Source of the DNA: Verrucomicrobiota bacterium
GTDB lineage: Bacteria > Verrucomicrobiota > Verrucomicrobiia > Limisphaerales > SIBE01
DNA length: 38,341 nucleotides
Direction of reading: 5' to 3'
NCBI GenBank assembly: GCA_016871535.1
Contig: VHCZ01000030.1
Location: 1-38,341, forward strand
A model generated the notes under the pieces. It was given only the letters and a program-made list of their open reading frames with translations. It was not told the DNA's origin and searched no databases. The first letter of the stretch is position 1. Each line of letters begins with the position of its first letter. This document shows, piece by piece, positions 32,801 to 38,341 of this stretch. Made by a program: the position numbers and the translations under genes.

Positions 32801-33770
32801 GCGAGGCGCCATGGATGTCGAACTGGCGCAAAAGCGGATGGGCGTCGATAATATTCGCCAGCGCGTTCGCGAGAAATATCAGGTGAACCTGGACGATGTC
32901 CGCAGCGAGTGCATCACCATCACGATTGCCGATCAAGGCCCTCCCAAGGTGCAGACGCTGTCTCCAGAAGAAATGGCGGCCAGCGGGGCTTCGACCGACT
33001 GGGACGCCGTGGCCGAACAAGTGACGGCGCTCCAGACGCGGCTGGACGAGATGGGCCCCGTGAATCTCGTGGCCATCGAGGAATATGAGGAGACCGAGCA
33101 ACGCCACCAATTTCTGTCCACGCAATATGACGACTTGGTGAAAGCCAAACAGCAGTTGGTCGATATCATCAACCGGATCAACGCCCAGACCAAACAGATG
33201 TTCAGCGACACCTTCAACCAGGTCCGGGAGAATTTCCGCAGTCTGTTCACCGAGGTCTTCGGCGGCGGCAAGGCGGACTTGCAGCTCGTGGATGAAGGCG
33301 ACGCTCTGGAAAGCGGCATCGAAATCGTGGCGCGGCCTCCGGGAAAACAACTGCAAAGCATTTCGCTTTTGTCTGGCGGAGAACAAACCATGACGGCCGT
33401 GGCGCTTTTGTTCGCGATTTATCAGGTGAAACCGAGCCCGTTCTGCGTCCTGGACGAACTGGACGCTCCGCTCGATGAATCCAACATCAACCGGTTCATC
33501 CGCGTCTTGCAGCGGTTTCTCGCCCATTCGCAGTTTGTCATCATCACGCACAACAAACGGACGATCGGGATGGCCGACGTGTTGTATGGCGTGACCATGC
33601 AGGAGCAGGGCGTGAGCAAAATCGTCAGCGTCAAGTTTCACAAAGCCGCGGAACCGGCCATGGATCATCTGGCCGTGCCGCTGGAGCCGCTGCCGCCGGC
33701 GCCAGTGGAAGAGGAGGAAGACCGCCTCCAGCCCACCGCCGAAACCATGGACGTGGTGATGGCAAAGTAG
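29874..33770 (+). CDS. smc: Chromosome segregation protein SMC, 1298 aa
   Basis: The N-terminal ATPase half is canonical: MYLKNLTLLGFKSFADKTSL, then Walker A GPNGCGKSN (31-39) and IRWVLGEQSAKALRGGEM. Long coiled-coil arms run from about 165-510 and 690-1030. The hinge lies between (YEGFSAGALAVLKG.. to GEVLDRHGIYTGGSGNYSQK). The C-terminal half has the signature SLLSGGEQTM near 1163 and Walker B FCVLDELDAPLDE near 1188. SMC forms the ATP-driven DNA clamp that compacts and segregates the chromosome, with ScpA and ScpB, which are not in this window. The protein is about 100 residues longer than usual, and 38 of these (about 600-637) come from an in-frame repeat element in the hinge. Ser/Pro-rich flanks surround it. 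Confidence 0.95.
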   Translation: MYLKNLTLLGFKSFADKTSLNFLPGVSAIVGPNGCGKSNVSDAIRWVLGEQSAKALRGGEMADVIFNGTDHRKPLGMAEVSLTIGDMDSENLKAAGVDLAYNEVTLTRRVFRDGGSEYFLNKIPCRLKDIQQLFMGTGVGRTSYSIMAQGNITQIISSKPEDRRMVFEEAAGITKFKSQKREALRKLEYTEQNLLRVSDLIREVKRQIGSLQRQAGKARRYKQLMLELQHLDTQLARHQFDLLESEIREKESALEKLRVEIELCSESVLRSEEEISQLRSLLAELEEKIHAAESQGHELKNQADRHEANIHYNEERLRELETQNARTHAEITQGEERRSAVEQEITVVADRLSASRAALNRHREVLRQKQDDLHRIDRELLERQEALRRAQAETFGLAQQLTRARNEITALDLQKQGNVVRLEKLSAEKIQLEEERGRLEARLAEFAATVETEKQNVQVSRGTVEDRQRRLREIQQELNQSGQELDGLLRDQAERRSQLNVLEQLQSDYEGFSAGALAVLKGTQNVLGSLTDKLRVPDNYIMAVEAALGHHLQLALTEQAESAQSILASLTTNKKGRASIAALALSRSQNEPAPSTSASLPLPARHEWGEDAGEGKSHQDGPPLPSALLPSQGREGESPSDPSVSPDALRVLALSVIQADPSIRPLLDRLLCDTFIVQDLAAATAFWKSQPGRFVFVTLTGEVLDRHGIYTGGSGNYSQKAPSSALGRKNQIAELQTQLTHLHDKIAEASRRKGALQSEQTALQAGLQQAQADLRKHEVAIATRQGEFNALQVSLRSLHQKIDTVVYEIQSLAAQDQEAQARRTALSDQLRELESRDRALQERLNGINSGLDNLRQRRDSAHAELTETKVAFAAEEQLCASLRQQEESLQNRLNELIQLVAQQRADAADFVQRRIQCESAIDDSRRKIEALQRERESANARLAELQSEKQAQEEFIATQEEDLRGRRRRLTELQEQRGAMDVELAQKRMGVDNIRQRVREKYQVNLDDVRSECITITIADQGPPKVQTLSPEEMAASGASTDWDAVAEQVTALQTRLDEMGPVNLVAIEEYEETEQRHQFLSTQYDDLVKAKQQLVDIINRINAQTKQMFSDTFNQVRENFRSLFTEVFGGGKADLQLVDEGDALESGIEIVARPPGKQLQSISLLSGGEQTMTAVALLFAIYQVKPSPFCVLDELDAPLDESNINRFIRVLQRFLAHSQFVIITHNKRTIGMADVLYGVTMQEQGVSKIVSVKFHKAAEPAMDHLAVPLEPLPPAPVEEEEDRLQPTAETMDVVMAK
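31671..31784. repeat. Purine/pyrimidine-rich element inside smc (in-frame)
   Basis: 114 bp (38 codons) within the SMC hinge are a second copy of the intergenic element at 21510-21636, in opposite orientation. Shared blocks include acgagtggggagag, gctccccag, ctctcctcccttcg and gaagagagggaga. It translates as LPLPARHEWGEDAGEG.. and GPPLPSALLPSQGREGES, which is unlike any SMC hinge sequence. The reading frame is preserved. Confidence 0.85.
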
Positions 33771-33855
33771 GGTCGCCGACCCGCAAGTCGCGGCTTGATC
33801 TTCGAGCGGCGCTTCTTCACGCTGGAACCGTGCTAACGCGCAAACGCTTATTCCC

Positions 33856-34224
33856 ATGGCCACAACCCAAGAACTGGACGAACTGACCCAACACATCCGG
33901 AAAGTCCTCCCGGATCAGAAGGCGATGAGCAACTTGCGGACGAATCCGCAAGCCAACGTCGTCGAGTTCACCTGGCACGCCCGGCACTTCGTGGTTCGCC
34001 CCACGCTCGATGTGTTCGAGCTCAAAGGACAAACCCTCTTGATTACCGGCGCGTCGATGTTGATTCAGGCCGCGCTCCGCACCAAAGACAAGAATACGAA
34101 GGTTGTCGAAGCAGTGATCGAGACTCTCCACGCCGCGGAGGACAATATGCGCGCCAACCAGGACCGTGGTCTGGCGCTTTTGGTGGAGATCAAGAAGAGC
34201 TTGTCTAAGCTCGCCGGGAAGTAA
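33856..34224 (+). CDS. Unknown 122-aa cytosolic protein
   Basis: The ATG at 33856 opens MATTQELDELTQHIRKVLPD. The rest alternates short strands (NVVEFTWHARHFVVRPTLDV, FELKGQTLLIT) with a C-terminal amphipathic helix pair (VVEAVIETLHAAEDNMR, GLALLVEIKKSLSKLAGK). There are no cysteines, signal peptide or membrane segment. Codon use matches the neighbours, and a good frame follows smc by 85 bp on the same strand, so the two may be cotranscribed. A small GGGTC-GCC-GACCC hairpin (33771-33783) lies between. I do not recognise the family. Confidence 0.65.
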   Translation: MATTQELDELTQHIRKVLPDQKAMSNLRTNPQANVVEFTWHARHFVVRPTLDVFELKGQTLLITGASMLIQAALRTKDKNTKVVEAVIETLHAAEDNMRANQDRGLALLVEIKKSLSKLAGK

Positions 34225-34442
34225 CCTCAGCGCACGCCGGCGTTGAGGCCGCTTCGGCACGACTTGGAGAGGCAGGCTTGAGCGTCCATCGTTCCATTCG
34301 ACGCGGTTTGCCGTGATCAGTAACCGTCGCGCCGACCGACTCGCAGGCAAACCCATGGCCTCCGTTTCCCGAGAATTGGTTGTCTGTCACAAAGCCGTCC
34401 CAACCTGTGATCTGAACGCCGCACCCTTGCTTGCTCTGCATG
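34225..34442. other. Spacer with a possible beta-helix remnant on the minus strand
   Basis: On the minus strand, about 34312-34430, an open frame reads GCGVQITGWDGFVTDNQFSG, then NGGHGFACESVGATVTD. This looks like one or two coils of a right-handed parallel beta-helix protein. It lacks a credible start and its continuation has no recognisable repeat, so it is at most a remnant. Nothing else was recognised. Confidence 0.3.
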
Positions 34443-34510
34443 ATGGGTGATTCATGGGTGATTCTCCCATGAGAAAATGCTGCTTGTCGGACGGTGATTT
34501 GAGGTATATT
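34443..34510 (+). promoter_or_regulatory. Possible vapBC operator/promoter
   Basis: A direct repeat of atgggtgattc (34443-34453 and 34454-34464) is followed by a short hairpin (CATGGG/CCCATG, 34453-34471) and a TATATT at 34505-34510 that could serve as a -10 box. VapB-type antitoxins commonly bind repeats at this position. The -35 box is poor. The assignment is inference. Confidence 0.35.
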
Positions 34511-34523
34511 GTCAGCGCGCAGT

Positions 34524-34739
34524 ATGCGAATAACCATCGAAATTGATGCTTCTGAATTGAAGAAAATTCAACAATTGACTGGGCAAAAGAAGAAATCGCC
34601 CGCGGTTAGCCGAGCGCTCGCAGATTACCTGCGCATCCAGCAAAAGCAGCGTCTCATCGAGCGGGCGTTGACCGGAGCGACGGACTTTTCGCTGACGAAT
34701 GAGGAACTGGAAGCCCGCGATCTCTATGAGGCTCATTGA
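34524..34739 (+). CDS. vapB: VapB-type antitoxin, 71 aa
   Basis: The ATG at 34524 gives MRITIEIDASELKKIQQLTG; the longer frame from a TTG at 34509 is not needed. The first strand and helices suit a ribbon-helix-helix DNA-binding antitoxin (SPAVSRALADYLRIQQKQRL). The C-terminal tail (LTNEELEARDLYEAH) is the usual toxin-binding region. It overlaps the next gene by 14 bp, the standard antitoxin-first arrangement, so both are made together. It likely represses its own promoter. Confidence 0.8.
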   Translation: MRITIEIDASELKKIQQLTGQKKKSPAVSRALADYLRIQQKQRLIERALTGATDFSLTNEELEARDLYEAH

Positions 34740-35121
34740 TTCCTCGGCCTGGGTGGAATTCCTCCGGCGCAGGGGCGATCCCAACGTCAAGAGCCTCGTG
34801 GCCCGACTGCTCCAAGCCGACCACGCTGCCTATACTTGCCCGATTCGATTTGAGTTGCTCAGTGGGGTGAAGCCGGACGAAGAAGACGATCTCGAACAGG
34901 CCTTCGCACTCAGCCGCCATGTCGTATTCGAGCCGAGCGACTGGCGTGATGCAGCCTTGCTCGAACGCCAACTTCGAGCGAGAGGATTGACGATTCCCCG
35001 GAACGATCTGTTCGTCGCCACGGTGGCCATTCGCACAGGGCTGCCTGTTGTTTGCCGGGATACGCACTTCGACGCCGCCCGAAAGTGCGCCGGTGACAAA
35101 CTGCAAGTGGAGCAAGTCTGA
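34726..35121 (+). CDS. vapC: VapC-type PIN-domain toxin, 131 aa
   Basis: The ATG at 34726 lies inside the end of the antitoxin gene and opens MRLIDSSAWVEFLRRRGDP, the normal PIN start with the first catalytic Asp (residue 5). The second acidic site is the Glu in PIRFELLSGV (about residue 43). The third is NDLFVATVA (Asp near 97), and RDTHFD follows with the fourth. All expected metal ligands are present, so it should be an active Mg-dependent RNase that cuts RNA when the antitoxin is lost. Unlike the broken PIN gene at 14984, it is intact and paired. Confidence 0.87.
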   Translation: MRLIDSSAWVEFLRRRGDPNVKSLVARLLQADHAAYTCPIRFELLSGVKPDEEDDLEQAFALSRHVVFEPSDWRDAALLERQLRARGLTIPRNDLFVATVAIRTGLPVVCRDTHFDAARKCAGDKLQVEQV

Positions 35122-35291
35122 GCCACCCATCGACGATTCAAAACTTTCATCGGATTCTCACGTCCGGCACGGATGTCGTTGATGCAATCCGGTCCGGCGC
35201 CATAGGGCCCAGGGACTGGCCGAGCGGCGTTTATCTCGGACGCATGGAATTTGGTTGCTTAGCGCCTGGCGCGATGCAATCTTCCAGCGTC

Positions 35292-37238
35292 ATGCGCCGA
35301 ATCCTTTTCCTCCTCGTTTGCGTTGTGGCGTCCCAGACGTCGCTTCTTCAAGGCCAACCCGCCAAGTTGACCATCGATCCCGTTCAACGCCCGATCAAGC
35401 TGGGAATCAGCGGCGCGTTGGGCGGCCAGTACGTCCTGGAGCAGAGTTCCAATCCCGGAACGGCCAACAGTTGGGAATTCCTGCTGTCCCTCACGCTCAC
35501 CGAAAGTTCTCAATCCTGGACCGACGTTAATTCGTCGAGTGCGCCTTATCGCTTTTACCGTCTGCGCGCGTTGGCCAGCCCGTCGGCCGGCGCCGCGAGC
35601 GATTTCCGGCTGATCGATCACCAAGGAATGTCGCGCGAACTCAACTATTACTCCACGGCCCGCGTGGTCGTGTTGATTTTCGTTAATGGATTGGATTCGG
35701 TGACTCCCTCATCCCTGGCCGCCATCAAAACCCTGAACGACAATTTCAACTCCCAGGGCGCGTTGTTCTGGATGATCGACGCCAATCCGCAGAGCGACCG
35801 GGCCGGCACCGCCGCGCTGGCAAAAGCCCGGGGCGTCGATTGGCCCGTGCTGCACGACCGCGCGCAGATTGTCGCCCGAGAATTTGGGGTGACGACGGTC
35901 CCGGAAGCGATTGCCATCGATACGGCGGATTGGTCGATTTTTTACCGCGGCGCCATCGACAGCCGAGCGGGTGCCGGGAACGCGCAGGATTATTTTGCTG
36001 TTGCGTTGGAGAATTTCCTCGCGGCCAAACCCGTGACGTTCAACCGCACGCGGCCGGAGGGTGCGACGATCACGTTCCCTCCCTCCAAGGCGATTTCCTA
36101 CTCCGTCGAGATCGCTCCGTTGTTGAAGGAGAAGTGTCTGAGCTGCCACAGCCCGGGCAACATCGCGCCGTGGGCCATGACCAATCACGCCGTCCTGAAA
36201 TCGTTTTCGGCCTCGATCAAACAGGAAGTCCTGGCCGGACGGATGCCGCCCTGGCACGCCGATCCAGTTCACGGCACCTTCCTGAATGACGCGTCTCTCA
36301 AACCCGCCGAAGCTTCTCTGCTGTTGGAATGGATCGCGAGCGGCGCTCCGCGGGGCGACGGCCCCGATCCTTTGGCGGACTCGTTCGCAACTCAACCGCC
36401 TCCCAAAGACTATACCAACGCCTGGCCGGCCGAGTTGGGGCAACCCGATCACGTGATTTCAATCCCGGCGCAAAGCCTGCCCACATCTGGCGAGATTCCA
36501 TACCGATACCTGTCGGTCGTCCTGAATTTGCCTTCCAATGTCTGGCTGCGCGCGGCCGCGGTCGTGCCCGGCAATACGCGCGCCGTCCACCATGCGCTGG
36601 TGTTCAATGGAACTCTGGTGGACTTCGTGCGCAGTGGGGGCGGCTTGAGCGGCTACTTCGCGGCCTATGTGCCCGGCGCCAAAGCCACGGCGTTTCCCGA
36701 AGGCACGGGCAAACTTCTGCCGAAGAATGCGACGCTCACTTTCCAGATGCATTACACCGCCACGGGCCATCCGGAGACGGACCAGACCAGGCTCGGATTG
36801 TATTTCATGAAATCGCCGCCTCCGTTCGAATTGAAGACCGGCGCGGCTGCGACCCTGCTCCTGGCGATTCCTCCGGGTGAACCCGAATACGAAAGCGCCG
36901 CGCAAGTCATGCTGTCGCTGAACAAAGATGTCTGGCTGTACGAACTGGCGCCGCACATGCATTATCGCGGCTCGCGCTTCAAGTTCGAGGCGGTCTATCC
37001 CAATGGCACGAGCGAAGTGCTGCTCTCGGTCCCGAAATACGATTTCCACTGGCAAACCTTGTACCGGCTCGCGCAGCCCAAGCGATTGCCCGCCGGGACC
37101 ATCGTCCGTTGCCGCGGCGCCTTCGATAATTCTCTCCAAAACCCGGATAATCCGGATCCCGGCGTGACCGTCCGATTCGGCGAGCAGACGGACGACGAGA
37201 TGTTCATCGGTTACATGAACTACGCGGTGATTCAGTAG
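35292..37238 (+). CDS. Exported thioredoxin-fold / cytochrome c / Cu monooxygenase fusion, 648 aa
   Basis: The start is placed at the ATG at 35292, which gives a signal peptide (MRRILFLLVCVVASQTSLLQ); earlier ATGs add an unlikely tail. Parts in order: a short beta-rich region (30-110); a thioredoxin/AhpC-like fold (YSTARVVVLIFVNGLDSVTP.. FGVTTVPEAIAIDTADW, 115-245) lacking a CxxC; a cytochrome c site KCLSCHSPGNIAPWAM near 281; and two jelly-roll domains of a copper type II ascorbate-dependent monooxygenase. The latter have copper ligands NTRAVHHALVF (430), FQMHYTATG (486) and LAPHMHYRGSRFKFE (553), and a late Met in EMFIGYMNY. It should hydroxylate or oxidise a small periplasmic substrate, with the heme feeding electrons. 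The substrate is unknown. The next gene is DUF1080 on the same strand. Confidence 0.87.
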   Translation: MRRILFLLVCVVASQTSLLQGQPAKLTIDPVQRPIKLGISGALGGQYVLEQSSNPGTANSWEFLLSLTLTESSQSWTDVNSSSAPYRFYRLRALASPSAGAASDFRLIDHQGMSRELNYYSTARVVVLIFVNGLDSVTPSSLAAIKTLNDNFNSQGALFWMIDANPQSDRAGTAALAKARGVDWPVLHDRAQIVAREFGVTTVPEAIAIDTADWSIFYRGAIDSRAGAGNAQDYFAVALENFLAAKPVTFNRTRPEGATITFPPSKAISYSVEIAPLLKEKCLSCHSPGNIAPWAMTNHAVLKSFSASIKQEVLAGRMPPWHADPVHGTFLNDASLKPAEASLLLEWIASGAPRGDGPDPLADSFATQPPPKDYTNAWPAELGQPDHVISIPAQSLPTSGEIPYRYLSVVLNLPSNVWLRAAAVVPGNTRAVHHALVFNGTLVDFVRSGGGLSGYFAAYVPGAKATAFPEGTGKLLPKNATLTFQMHYTATGHPETDQTRLGLYFMKSPPPFELKTGAAATLLLAIPPGEPEYESAAQVMLSLNKDVWLYELAPHMHYRGSRFKFEAVYPNGTSEVLLSVPKYDFHWQTLYRLAQPKRLPAGTIVRCRGAFDNSLQNPDNPDPGVTVRFGEQTDDEMFIGYMNYAVIQ

Positions 37239-37387
37239 GCCCGGATCGAGTGGGTGGATTCATGGGAAACTCGGACGAACTCCGAGAAAAATCACCCGCG
37301 GCCTGACCGGTTTCGGCAGATACCGGCGACGGCTATGATCTGACCGACCGACCTATCAATAGGAGCCGCATCAAAGAGTCTGATCGT

Positions 37388-38137
37388 ATGAAAGCATGCT
37401 CATCCTTCTTTCCGCTTTGGATTATCGCATGGATCTGCGCACTCGAAGGGGTGACGGTCCTCGCGCAAACATCCGGCGGTGGCCAATCCCCAAACTCCGT
37501 CTCCAGGCAAGGGAAAGGGACCGCCGTCGCCCCTAAATCCGAAGGCCAGTCCACCAAAGACGGGGCGCCTAAAGCCGGCGATTGGAAACCGCTCTTCGAC
37601 GGCAAAACGCTCAAGGGCTGGAAAATCACTGACTTCGCCGGCGCCGGAAAGGTCGAAGTCGAAGGCGGCCAACTCCTGCTTCATGAGGGCGCCATTCTGA
37701 CGGGCGTGAATTGCACGAATGAAATCCCTAAAACCAATTTCGAGGTGGAACTCGAAGCGATGAAAGTCCAAGGCCAGGACTTCTTCTGCTGCCTGACGTT
37801 TCCGGTCAACGACTCCCACTGCAGTTTGGTCGTGGGCGGTTGGGGCGGCGCCGTGGTCGGCATCTCCACTATCGACGGCATGGACGCTTCAGAGAACGAA
37901 ACGACCAAGTTCATGAACTTCGACAAGAACCGCTGGTATCGCATCCGCGTCCGAGTCACCCCCGCCAGAATCGAGACCTGGATCGACGACGAGAAGTTTG
38001 CGGATCAGCCGCTGGAAGACCGCAAGATCAGCATGCGTCCGGGCGAGATCGAATTGTCCGCCCCTTTCGGTGTCGCGACCTACCAGACGACCGCCGCGCT
38101 GCGGAATATCCGCATTCGAGAACTCAAGGGAAAGTAA
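37388..38137 (+). CDS. Exported DUF1080 (3-keto-disaccharide hydrolase-like) protein, 249 aa
   Basis: A signal peptide (SSFFPLWIIAWICALEGVTV.. ending near LAQ) is followed by a Gly/Ser/Pro-rich spacer and the DUF1080 domain from about residue 58. The domain opens WKPLFDGKTLKGWKITDF, with VNDSHCSLVVGGWGG in the middle and FDKNRWYRIRVRV, ETWIDDEKFAD and IELSAPFGVA toward the end. This is the concanavalin-type fold common in Planctomycetes and Verrucomicrobia, with members acting on 3-keto-glycosides. The start ATG at 37388 suits the signal peptide. The gene follows the copper monooxygenase by 149 bp. Confidence 0.88.
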   Translation: MKACSSFFPLWIIAWICALEGVTVLAQTSGGGQSPNSVSRQGKGTAVAPKSEGQSTKDGAPKAGDWKPLFDGKTLKGWKITDFAGAGKVEVEGGQLLLHEGAILTGVNCTNEIPKTNFEVELEAMKVQGQDFFCCLTFPVNDSHCSLVVGGWGGAVVGISTIDGMDASENETTKFMNFDKNRWYRIRVRVTPARIETWIDDEKFADQPLEDRKISMRPGEIELSAPFGVATYQTTAALRNIRIRELKGK

Positions 38138-38168
38138 GTCGGTTGTTGGCGCGTGTTTCCTCTTTCGC

Positions 38169-38341
38169 ACTTCCCATGAACCAGACGGTAGGGCGAGCTT
38201 GTCCCCAGCGAGCTGAGTCGGACGTGTTCCACGCATGTCGAGCGGCTCGCCGGGACGGACTCGCCCTACCAGCGACGGGTTCATGGGCTGCGAGCCTGGG
38301 TCTGAAACCAAGGGAACTTCCCATGAACCAGACGGTAGGGC
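38169..38341. repeat. 26-bp direct repeat with 147-bp period
   Basis: acttcccatgaaccagacgg followed by tagggc occurs at 38169-38194 and again at 38316-38341, where the window ends. Between the copies lies the palindromic element 38187-38270. A tandem array of this unit may continue past the window edge. Confidence 0.8.
38187..38270. repeat. 84-bp palindromic element with GGTAGGGCGAG ends
   Basis: The left end GGTAGGGCGAG (38187-38197) is the exact reverse complement of CTCGCCCTACC (38260-38270). It shares the TAGGGC terminal motif with 12531-12630 and 7997-8074 and has a similar size, so the three probably form one family. A second copy appears to begin at the window end (38334 onward). Confidence 0.75.

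Noticed and set aside
32643-33896. 417-codon minus-strand frame opposite smc
   Set aside because: Antisense of the SMC head and arm; no motifs.
34312-34430. Intact beta-helix gene on the minus strand
   Set aside because: Only one or two possible coils are seen, without a start or continuation.

Overview
The window looks like a chromosomal piece of a free-living member of the Verrucomicrobiota, probably near the Pedosphaera/Limisphaerales group. The assignment rests on gene content recalled from those genomes: a DUF1549/DUF1553 protein, a heme-binding protein of the planctomycete/verrucomicrobial type, DUF1080, H-X9-DG prepilin tails, a two-domain acetylxylan-esterase-like hydrolase and DUF5679. 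GC-rich intergenic palindromes and third-position GC preference fit. No rRNA, tRNA, CRISPR array or full-length transposase gene was seen.

Layout. 1-2862: two pieces of one Uma2-type gene lie on either side of a minus-strand group (small unknown protein, divergent flagellin, TPR-like protein). 2880-5315: exported two-domain alpha/beta-hydrolase. 5703-12421: minus-strand operon MoxR AAA ATPase, DUF58, BatA/VWA membrane protein, VWA/GATase-like membrane protein. 12731-18266: a decay zone with a DUF1549/DUF1553 gene carrying an internal deletion, a frameshifted PIN gene, an Hsp70-like fragment, an intact PQQ/cytochrome c dehydrogenase and a prepilin tail. 18671-21372: DUF255 thioredoxin-fold protein and an Rrf2 regulator facing each other across a bidirectional terminator. 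21373-22534: about 1.2 kb without an intact gene, full of repeats. 22535-29483: a large multiheme PQQ protein, a tandem-domain NDP-kinase-like protein preceded by a zinc-ribbon gene, and a B12/radical-SAM protein. 29874-35121: smc, a small unknown gene and a VapBC pair. 35292-38137: an exported thioredoxin-fold/cytochrome c/copper monooxygenase fusion and a DUF1080 protein.

How the genes work together. Much of the window encodes exported oxidative and carbohydrate-related proteins (PQQ dehydrogenases with c hemes, copper monooxygenase, DUF1080, hydrolase). The MoxR operon has the layout of complexes thought to assist maturation of envelope proteins. SMC, the NDK-like protein, the regulator and VapBC are housekeeping or stress functions.

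The most unusual aspect is the density and variety of small palindromic elements. At least seven types can be told apart by eye. One type has a conserved core enclosed by perfect inverted arms that differ completely between its two copies. Another is a multi-hairpin element whose two copies show paired, compensating base changes. A third occurs both between genes and in frame inside smc. Several neighbouring genes are broken or abut such elements. All family names rest on recalled motifs, not on searches.
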